Assembly (NCBI GenBank): GCA_905221605.1
Contig: CAJNDS010001051.1
Location: forward strand, 1 to 38,405
Origin: Symbiodinium natans
Lineage: Eukaryota; Sar; Dinophyceae; Suessiales; Symbiodiniaceae
Length of the DNA stretch: 38,405 nt
Direction of reading: 5' to 3'
Shown: positions 30,701 to 38,405 of the stretch, in pieces
Layout: each line of letters opens with the position of its first letter
Numbering within the stretch: position 1 is the stretch's first letter
Notes under the pieces: model-generated
Databases searched by the model: none
Told to the model about the DNA's origin: nothing
Seen by the model: the letters and a program-made list of their open reading frames with translations, nothing else
Position numbers and translations under genes: made by a program

Positions 30701-33700
30701 GGTACGCTTGCCAGGGTGGACGTTCTTATGCCCTTCTCGCCCCGAAACCCCGCCCAACCGTCCCCCCAACCCGACGCACCTTGCAGCCTGGCGTTGATGA
30801 GGCTGCTGACATTGCGGAGGCTGTCCGTCAGTCCTCCTTCACAACGGTGATGCTCAGGAAAGGTGGCGTGCTGGCGCGCCCTCCTCCGCCCGCGCGTGCC
30901 ATTGCACTTTAAGCTTTCGTGCGTGCCTGGTGATGGAAACTGCCTTTTTGAGTCCGTCGCACGCGCGGCTAATTTTATCCTTCCCGTTCGCTATACCACC
31001 ACTGGTTTGCGGCATGACTGTGTACAAACCATCCTACATGTGCCTCTCTTACGGGATCGTTTCGCCGACGATCGTGACCGTTCGAGTTTTTGCGAACGCA
31101 TGGCCCGTAATGCCACTTACGGGGATGAACTGTGCATTCAGGCTCTTGCGCATTTTCTTGGACTTACTATTCGTGTTATTTCCCCTCAGTACGATGCGAT
31201 GTCTTTTGGGGCCATCGGCCCATGTATCTATATTGGCTATACTGGCATTAGTCATTACGATGCTATCATTCCCCGTTTGCCCACTTGCCCCAGTATGGTG
31301 TGATCACATCAGTAACTCGCGCATCGATGACGCTTGGCAACTGTTCTGCAGCCAGTCCTTGTCTCTTCTGCATCGTGGCAGCATTTCTGTTGACCGAGGC
31401 GTTGCGCCTTCTTTGCGTTTTAAGCCTTTGGTTTTCGCAGTCTGCTGAGGGTAGTCTTTCTTTCCGTGTTGCACGGCTGTACAAACTCCAGCGCCGCATT
31501 CAAGAATGCCTTCTCCAAAGGGCTGCTTCAGGCTGTACTGGTGATTTCTGCCAAGTTTCAATTGCCCGTGATCTGCGCAAGCTTTGTGTTTGTACTGTTC
31601 AGGCTGTTTACAAATGGATTCGCTTACACAAAGCGCTTCTCGCCACATCTGAATTTGTGAGGACGCCTGCCGGTGTTTGTGCTGCGCCAGATGTTTTGCT
31701 TCAAAAAGTAGTTGATAAATGGAGCAAAATTTACAGAAGCTATGACTCGCGCGAGCCTCCTTCCTGGGTTTGCTGCCCGGTACGGACCTTACCTTAATCG
31801 GTACAACGTCCGCTTGCCGCCGCTTGATCATTCAAGACTTAAGCGTGTCGCTTGTGGTTCAGCCAGAAAAGCCCCTGGTCTTGATGCTTGGAACTGTGAC
31901 GCTTTTAAACTGGCCTGATGTCATTTGGTGTCGATTGGGTGAGTTTCTTTCTGCCCTGGGCCACTCTTCACGCTCGTGATTTGGCCTCTTGGCAATCACA
32001 GTGGGCGCCGCGTGTGGGCGACGTTCTTCTGATGCTCTTGAACTTGAGCACGCTTGCAGCAACGGCGCGCCCCTGGCAGTCTTGTTGCTGGATCTTTCAA
32101 CGTTCTTTGATCGCCTCCCATGAGACATCGAGTACCCACTACTTGAGCATTTTGGTTGTCCGCCGGAACTTGTGGTCAGGCCCAAGCGTCATATGGCCAC
32201 ATGTGCTTCACCTTGGTTTCGACTCGGTGCTGCTATTGCGCCGCCTCTTACGTGCACAAATGGCACTCCCCAGGGATGCCGCTTATCCATCATTTCGATG
32301 AATGCTTTAATGTCCGTATGGGCTCGCGTTTCACGCGCTGAGGCCCCCGACATCAAATGTGGCGCCTTCGTGGACGACCGTTCCCTTCGTTCTAATGCCC
32401 AACCTGCCCTTCAGAAGAGCGTGGAGCTCACTGACGAGATTGATCCTAAACCCTAAACAATGTTCCCTAAGCCCTAAACCCCAAACCCCTAAGCCCGATC
32501 AAGGACTGATAGTATAAAAAGAAAACATCCTCTGAAGTCCCTAAAACCCCTGACCCCTGTCCCCTAGAACGATGTGTAGGACTCGCTATCACAACCCCCC
32601 AGCCGTCCCCTGAACGCACCTTGCGGTCACGGCCAGAGCCGTTTGCGAAAGCCACCTAGCATTTCCAAAGCTCCCGAAGCCCTAAAGAACCTAAAGCCAC
32701 TTAAAAGTCCTAGACCCACTGAAAAGCCTAAAGCCACTTGAAAGCCAGGAAAGCGAGCTCGGCGTGCAAGCGCCTGTTGGATTTTGGGATCCCGCAGGTG
32801 GGGAGGGGTTTCCAAAGGTTTCTGTCCCAAACCCCAAACTCAGGGGTTTAGGGTTTGACTGAATCCCAAAGATAGGGAGACGTGAGGGTCGTTTTGGGGT
32901 GCCGGGTTTTAAACGTTTGACAGATTTTTGGGGGGCTTTCCTCCGTCTAGAGTTCTATTCCAGTCGTCTATGCCCCAGGTTTTACCAAGGATGGCGACGC
33001 GGAGAACTTCGCTCGCCGCCGTCAGACAGAACTGAAGCATGGAAGGATTGCGATGCTTGCCACCATGGGCGACTGGGCCCTTTGTGCGGGTTTAGGGTTT
33101 AAGTTGCTTGGGAGAAGTGAAATGTTTCTATGGCAATATGGCAACTTGGTTTTAGTTCCGCAAAACAGCAGCCAAGGCTACATCACTCCAGAATTCAGCA
33201 AGTGGCCAGGTTACCTGTCACCCACTTTGGGCATCAAGTTTGCAGACGTCCCCACTGGCCTTGCGGCCATTTCCAAGGTTCCCATTGCAGGCTGGACGCA
33301 GATGATTCTGTGGGGTGCTTACTGCGAAACTTCCCAGGACCAGTCTCCGGGCACACCGGGCGCCGCCGGTGATTTCGGGTGGAAAGTGCTCACTTCCGAC
33401 GATGCGGAGAAGAAGAAGGCGAAGCTCGCAGCGGAGCTGGCGAACGGCAGGCTCGCGATGATGGCCATTATCGGCATGTTCTTTCAGGCGGGCTTATCAC
33501 ATGCGTGTGCGGCTAACGTTGTGATGACTATGATGACTTCATTGACTTCATGTGAGTTGAAGGAAGAACACAAGTGACAGCCTTTTTAATGCAGAAAGCG
33601 GCGTTTGTGAATGTGATGTTTGGGTATGTTTGGGTCATAGGACGGCCTGACCGGAAGCGCCTGGGGTGACTGGGCCAACTACACCGCCTCTCCGCTCCGA

Positions 33701-36700
33701 GCGTTCGAGAACGAGCTTGGTGTTCAGGATCCCGTCGGATTTTGGGACCCGGCTGGCTTCACCGCCGACGGCAGCGTGGAGGACTTCAAGCGCCGCCGAC
33801 AGACCGAGATCAAGCATGGCCGCATTGCAACTCGGATGTTCGAGGTTAGCCTGGAATGCATGTAAAGCACCTCTACGACACAGAGCTTATCTTGAGATTT
33901 TCTGTGTTTTGTTTTGTTGGGTCGGCTCAAGCAAAGTCAAGGCCATGCTGGCAGCGATGGGCTACATCACTCCTGAGCAACTTGCCGGAAGGGTTTCGAC
34001 AGGGAAGAGCAGAAGATAGGGTAAACCGCTTGTAGCGCGTTTTAATGTGCTTGGTTTTTGTTGTTGTTTTTAGTTTGCATCGCTTGCAACGTAGATCTGT
34101 GCTGTTGACATTCGTCATGGCATCGCGCAGTGGGGTTCTCGTTTGCTGTAGTTACTGTAGTTCTTAGTGCTGCCATGTGCTGATTTCATCTTGCGATGCT
34201 ACGATCAGCCGATGTGTTTTACACAGCTTCTTGCATTGCTTCTCAGTATGCACTTTTCATCTGTCGAAGTGCTGAGGATCACTGGCAAGTTCCCTGGATA
34301 CTTGAGCCCATCGGCCGGCTTGAAATTCGCGGATGTGCCAAACGGTCTTGCTGCGATCTCCAAAGTTCCTGCCGCAGGTTGGGGTCAGATCCTTGCCTAC
34401 ATGGCGTTCTGCGAGGTTTCCCAGGATCAGTCGGCCGGCACGGCGGCTGCAGCAGGCGACTTTGGCTTCAAGGTCTTGAACCTCCATCTGACCCGGCTGA
34501 GAAGACCTAAGAGCTCTCAGCGGAAGCTGCGAACTGCAAGACTTGCGATGATGGCCTCATCGGAATGTTTCTTCCAGTTGCGGCTTATCAATGCGTGTGC
34601 CCTTAACGTTGGATTACTTCCAATTGACATTCATGTGAGTTGAAAGGAATAAGGCAAGTGTCCCAACCTGTCTGCATGAGCTGGCGTTTTGCGAAAGTTG
34701 GTTTGCTAGGACGGGGCCGGACCGGAACGCCTGGGGTGACTGGGCCAACTACACCCCTCCCGCTCCGCGCGGGCGAAGAACGGCTTGGTGTTCAGAGCCC
34801 GTCGGATTTTTGGGACCCGGGCTGGCTTCAACCGCTGACGGCAGCGTGGAGGACTTCAAGCGCCGCCGACAGACCGAGATCAAGCATGGCCGCATTGCAA
34901 CTCGGATGTTCGAGGTTAGCCTGGAACGCATGTAGAGCACCTGTACGACACAGAGCTCATCTTTAGTGTTTTTTGTTTCGTTGGGTCGGCTCAAGCAAAG
35001 TCAAGGCCATGCTGGCAGCGATGGGCTACATCACTCCTGAGCAACTTGCCGGAAGGGTTTCGACAGGGAAGGGCCGAAGATAGGGTAAACCGCTTGTAGC
35101 GCGTTTTAATGTGCTTGGTTTTTGTTGTTGTTTTTTGGTTGCATCGCTTGCAACGTAGATCTGTGCTGTTGACATTCGTCATGGCATCGCGCGGTGGGGT
35201 TCTCGTTTGCTGTAGTTACTGTAGTTCTTAGTGCTGCCATGTGCTGATTTCATCTTGCGATGCTACGATTAACCGATGTGTTTTACACAGCTTCTTGCAT
35301 TGCTTCTCATTATGCACTTTTCATCTGTAGAAGTGCTGAGGATCACTGGCAAGTTCCCTGGGTACTTGAGCCCATCGGCCGGCTTGAAATTCGCGGACGT
35401 GCCAAACGGTCTTGCTGCGATCTCCAAAGTTCCCGCCGCAGGTTGGGGTCAGATCCTTGCCTACATGGCGTTCTGCGAGGTTTCCCAGGATCAGTCGGCC
35501 GGCACGGCGGCTGCAGCAGGCGACTTTGGCTTCAAGGTCTTGACCTCCAGCGACCCGGCTGAGAAGACTAAGAAGCTCTCAGCGGAGCTGGCGAACGGCA
35601 GACTTGCGATGATGGCCATCATCGGCATGTTCTTTCAGGCGGGCTTATCACATGCGTGTGCCGCTAACGTTGTGATGACTTCATTGACTTCATGTGAGTT
35701 GAAGGAAGAATGCAAGTGTCAACCTGTAATGCAGAAGACTGCGTTTGCGAAAGTGATGTTTGGGTCATAGGACGGCCTGACCGGAAGCGCCTGGGGTGAC
35801 TGGGCCAACTACACCGCCTCTCCGCTCCGAGCGTTCGAGAACGAGCTTGGTGTTCAGGATCCCGTCGGATTTTGGGACCCGGCTGGCTTCACCGCTGACG
35901 GCAGCGTGGAGGACTTCAAGCGCCGCCGACAGACCGAGATCAAGCATGGCCGCATTGCAACTCGGATGTTCGAGGTTAGCCTGGAACGCATGTAGAGCAC
36001 CTCTACGACACAGAGCTCATCTTAAGCTTTTTTGTTTCTTGTTTCGTTGGGTAGGCCACTCAAGCAAATTCAAGGCCATGCTGGCAGCGATGGGCTACAT
36101 TACTCCGGAGCAACTTGCCGGAAGGGGTACGACAGGGAAGGGCAGAAGAGAGGGTAAACCGCTTGTAGTGCGTTCTAATGTGCTTGTTTTTTGTTGTTGT
36201 TTTTTGGTTGCATCGCTTGCAACGTAGATCTGTGCTGTTGACATTCGTCATGGCATCGCGCAGTGGGGTTCTCGTTTGCTGTAGTTACTGTAGTTCTTAG
36301 TGCTGCCATGTGCTGATTTCATCTTGCGATGCTACGATCAACCGATGTGTTTTACACAGCTTCTTGCATTGCTTCTCAGTATGCGCTTTTCATCTGTAGA
36401 AGTGCTGAGGATCACTGGCAAGTTCCCTGGATACTTGAGCCCATCGGCCGGCTTGAAATTCGCGGACGTGCCAAACGGTCTTGCTGCGATCTCCAAAGTT
36501 CCCGCCGCAGGTTGGGGTCAGATCCTTGCCTACATGGCGTTCTGCGAGGTTTCCCAGGATCAGTCGGCCGGCACGGCGGCTGCAGCAGGCGACTTTGGCT
36601 TCAAGGTCTTGACCTCCAGCGACCCGGCTGAGAAGACTAAGAAGCTCTCAGCGGAGCTGGCGAACGGCAGACTTGCGATGATGGCCATCATCGGCATGTT

Positions 36701-38405
36701 CTTTCAGGCGGGATTATCACATGCGTGTGCCGTTAACATTGTGATGACTTCTTTCACTTCATGTGAGTTGAAGGAAGAATGCAAGTGTCAACCTGTAATG
36801 CAGAAGACTGCGTTTGCGAAAGTGATGTTTGGGTCATAGGACGGCCTGACCGGAAGCGCCTGGGGTGACTGGGCCAACTACACCGCCTCTCCGCTCCGAG
36901 CGTTCGAGAACGAGCTTGGTGTTCAGGATCCCGTCGGATTTTGGGACCCGGCTGGCTTCACCGCTGACGGCAGCGTGGAGGACTTCAAGCGCCGCCGCCA
37001 GACCGAGATCAAGCATGGCCGCATTGCAACTCGGATGTTCGAGGTTAGCTGGAACGCATGTAGAGCACCTGTACTCATCTTTAGCGTTTTTTGTTTCGTT
37101 GGGTCGGCTCAAGCAAAGTCAAGGCCATGCTGGCAGCGATGGGCTACATCACTCCTGAGCAACTTGCCGGAAGGGTTACGACAGGGAAGGGCCGAAGATA
37201 GGGTAAACCGCTTGTAGCGCGTTTTAATGTGCTTGGTTTTTGTTGTTGTTTTTTGGTTGCATCGCTTGCAACGTAGATCTGTGCTGTTGACATTCGTGAT
37301 GGCATCGCGCGGTGGGGTTCTCGTTTGCTGTAGTTACTGTAGTTCTTAGTGCTGCCATGTGCTGATTTCATCTTGCGATGCTACGATCAACCGATGTGTT
37401 TTACACAGCTTCTTGCATTGCTTCTCAGTATGCACTTTTCATCTGTAGAAGTGCTGAGGATCACTGGCAAGTTCCCTGGATACTTGAGCCCATCGGCCGG
37501 CTTGAAATTCGCGGACGTGCCAAACGGTCTTGCTGCGATCTCCAAAGTTCCCGCCGCAGGTTGGGGTCAGATCCTTGCCTACATGGCGTTCTGCGAGGTT
37601 TCCCAGGATCAGTCGGCCGGCACGGCGGCTGCAGCAGGCGACTTTGGCTTCAAGGTCTTGACCTCCAGCGACCCGGCTGAGAAGACTAAGAAGCTCTCAG
37701 CGGAGCTGGCGAACGGCAGACTTGCGATGATGGCCATCATCGGCATGTTCTTTCAGGCGGGCTTATCACATGCGTGTGCCGCTAACGTTGTGATGACTTC
37801 GTTGACTTCATGTGAGAGTTGAAGGAAGAACGCAACTGTCAACCTGTAATGCAAAAAGCTGCGTTGTTTTGTGAGTGTGAATGTTTGGGTCATAGGACGG
37901 CCTGACCGGAAGCGCCTGGGGTGACTGGGCCAACTACACCGCCTCTCCGCTCCGAGCGTTCGAGAATGAGCTTGGTGTTCAGGATCCCGTCGGATTTTGG
38001 GACCCGGCTGGCTTCACCGCCGACGGCAGCGTGGAGGACTTCAAGCGCCGCCGACAGACCGAGATCAAGCATGGCCGCATTGCAACTCGGATGTTCGAGG
38101 TTAGCCTGGAACGCATGTAGAGCACCTGTACGACACAGAGCTCATCTTTAGTGTTTTTTGTTTCGTTGGGTCGGCTCAAGCAAAGTCAAGGCCATGCTGG
38201 CAGCGATGGGCTACATCACTCCTGAGCAACTTGCCGGAAGGGTTTCGACAGGGAAGGGCCGAAGATAGGGTAAACCGCTTGTAGCGCGTTTTAATGTGCT
38301 TGGTTTTTGTTGTTGTTTTTTGGTTGCATCGCTTGCAACGTAGATCTGTGCTGTTGACATTCGTCATGGCATCGCGCGGTGGGGTTCTCGTTTGCTGTAG
38401 TTACT
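24578..38405 (+). CDS. acpPC: Gene C: LHC polyprotein, 5' portion (runs off the window)
   Basis: Third copy of the antenna polyprotein. Leader exons: 24578-24589, 24938-25014, 25769-25824, 26813-26883, 28269-28315. Module 1: 29082-29199/29316-29350/29647-29944. Module 2: 30076-30141/32749-32797/32979-33068/33177-33487. Later modules: 33641-33826/33942-33976/34277-about 34570; about 34710-34896/35006-35040/35341-35638; 35771-35956/36075-36109/36410-36707; 36840-37025/37124-37158/37459-37756; 37896-38081/38191-38225, then cut off in an intron. As given, the frame is broken at 34480-34832, but that stretch looks like poor-quality sequence, so I do not call the gene a pseudogene. Confidence 0.7.
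24598..24673. repeat. GGCTCTTC octamer tandem repeat, gene C copy
   Basis: Copy of 6945-7020 within leader intron 1 (24590-24937); the CA microsatellite copy follows at 24710-24748. Confidence 0.9.
24938..25014 (+). CDS. Gene C exon 2: signal-peptide-like leader segment
   Basis: Copy of 7285-7361; same KAVAAAALATAAFTAKEAR translation and same GC-run ambiguity at the donor. Confidence 0.5.
25015..25768 (+). other. Leader intron 2 of gene C
   Basis: Copy of 7362-8115, with the CCCCTCAAG x7 repeat at 25325-25387. No gene seen. Confidence 0.5.
25769..25824 (+). CDS. Gene C exon 3: transit-peptide-like leader segment
   Basis: Copy of 8116-8171, encoding AFAEAFVATSAPATAAQD. Confidence 0.5.
25825..26812 (+). 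other. Leader intron 3 of gene C
   Basis: Copy of 8172-9159, with telomere-like tract 26679-26773. No gene seen. Confidence 0.5.
26813..26883 (+). CDS. Gene C exon 4: second hydrophobic leader segment
   Basis: Copy of 9160-9230, encoding SSPSSVLPLATAAVVAAGAF then RSQ. Confidence 0.6.
26884..28268 (+). other. Leader intron 4 of gene C, with enlarged telomere-like array
   Basis: Copy of 9231-10441 but 174 bp longer. TTTAGGG tract at 26937-26988, degenerate C/A-rich region, then the CCCTAAA array. No gene seen. Confidence 0.6.
27836..28261. repeat. Interstitial telomere-like array, internally duplicated
   Basis: CCCTAAA array whose variant block (two CCCGAAA units, two CCTAAA units, one ACTAAA, one CCCTAGA) occurs twice, near 27945-28014 and 28110-28185. 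The gene B array (10182-10433) has it once. The duplication accounts for the 174-bp difference. Confidence 0.9.
28269..28315 (+). CDS. Gene C exon 5: end of leader
   Basis: Copy of 10442-10488, encoding GSASSKTRPVRLHAF plus two bases; joins 29082 to form HAFENELG. Confidence 0.75.
28316..29081 (+). other. Leader intron 5 of gene C
   Basis: Copy of 10489-11254. Same TACTAAC, homopolymers, triplet-rich run and degenerate telomere-like tract (about 28658-28772). No gene supported. Confidence 0.65.
29082..29944 (+). CDS. Gene C module 1
   Basis: Exons 29082-29199, 29316-29350 and 29647-29944; same as gene B module 1. Confidence 0.85.
30076..33487 (+). CDS. Gene C module 2: divergent LHC module
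   Basis: Exons 30076-30141, 32749-32797, 32979-33068 and 33177-33487; same protein as gene B module 2, with the same GT-AG intron (32798-32978) and the other introns GC-AG. Confidence 0.82.
30142..32748 (+). other. Large intron in module 2 of gene C
   Basis: Copy of 12315-14906, 15 nt longer: one extra CCCTAAA heptamer near 30400, and an 8-nt length change with several substitutions at 32455-32500 in the telomere-like stretch before the second direct repeat. Confidence 0.7.
30418..32456 (+). mobile_element. Decayed OTU/reverse-transcriptase retroelement, gene C copy
   Basis: Same element as 12584-14622 with the same stops and frameshifts: N-terminal region 30491-30850, OTU-like domain 30851-31303, linker 31303-31797, reverse-transcriptase motifs 31798-32456. 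One visible substitution in the reverse-transcriptase part (C to A at 32236). Direct repeats at 30418-30511 and 32501-32594. Confidence 0.75.
33641..34570 (+). CDS. Gene C module 3, third exon corrupted
   Basis: Exons 33641-33826 and 33942-33976 are intact, although intron 2 has several substitutions near 33865-33900. The third exon starts at 34277 and is normal to 34479, then carries many one- or two-base insertions and deletions that destroy the frame. The remains of the third helix (TGCGATGATGGCC) are visible near 34541. Confidence 0.65.
34710..35638 (+). CDS. Gene C module 4, first exon corrupted
   Basis: The first exon (about 34710-34896) is 187 nt instead of 186, with small insertions and deletions until about 34832, then normal. 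Exons 35006-35040 and 35341-35638 are intact. Confidence 0.65.
35771..36707 (+). CDS. Gene C module 5, mosaic introns
   Basis: Exons 35771-35956, 36075-36109 and 36410-36707 encode a standard module. Intron 2 and exon 2 are of the TAGGCCACTCAAGC/ATTACTCCG subtype, but intron 3 changes to the other subtype after about 36160. Confidence 0.87.
36840..37756 (+). CDS. Gene C module 6
   Basis: Exons 36840-37025, 37124-37158 and 37459-37756; standard module. Intron 2 (37026-37123) is only 98 nt because of small deletions, including the loss of ACGACACAGAG after CACCTGT. Confidence 0.87.
37896..38225 (+). CDS. Gene C module 7, cut by window end
   Basis: Exons 37896-38081 and 38191-38225 are intact; the window ends inside intron 3. 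The Asn/Glu codons at the start of the helix region differ only silently (GAGAATGAG). Confidence 0.85.

Overview
The window is nuclear DNA from a dinoflagellate, most likely Symbiodiniaceae or a relative. The evidence is a peridinin/chlorophyll a-c type light-harvesting (LHC) protein encoded as a long polyprotein, head-to-tail tandem gene copies, introns that almost all begin with GC instead of GT, and abundant CCCTAAA (TTTAGGG-type) telomere-like repeats. There are no bacterial genes, tRNAs, rRNAs or CRISPR arrays. Everything recognisable is on the + strand.

Three tandem copies of one gene fill the window. Gene A (1-6304) is the 3' part of a copy: a partial module, five full LHC modules and a divergent terminal LHC domain, with a stop at 6302-6304. 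Gene B (about 6925-23957) is complete. My splice model has 34 exons in one unbroken frame of 5559 nt (1852 residues plus stop): a five-exon plastid-targeting leader (6925-10488), module 1 (11255-12117), a divergent module 2 (12249-15645), seven near-identical modules of 173 residues (15799-23125) and the terminal LHC domain (23262-23957). Gene C (24578 to the window end) repeats gene B and is cut off in a module at 38405. The proposed start codons of B and C are 17,653 bp apart.

A standard module has three exons: 186 nt (helix 1 with the E-x-x-H-x-R chlorophyll/salt-bridge motif), 35 nt and 298 nt (helices 2 and 3, the latter with E-x-x-N-x-R). They are separated by introns of about 119, 291 and 132-143 nt. 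Nearly every junction is GC...AG|G. The leader exons are tiny islands inside 350-1,400 bp introns made mostly of telomere-like and other simple repeats. The intron inside module 2 (12315-14906 and its copy 30142-32748) carries a decayed retroelement with an OTU-type cysteine protease domain and reverse-transcriptase motifs, followed by a truncated second copy of the same element.

The polyprotein would be targeted to the plastid through a bipartite leader and cut into separate antenna proteins, probably near the recurring Ala-Phe-Glu. The array shows unequal exchange: gene B has one more module than gene A, intron subtypes are mosaic, and the telomere-like tract differs in length between B and C. 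A stretch at 34480-34832 is full of small insertions and deletions against every other copy and looks like a low-quality assembly patch. All splice sites are inferred from protein continuity and repeat comparison, without transcript data.
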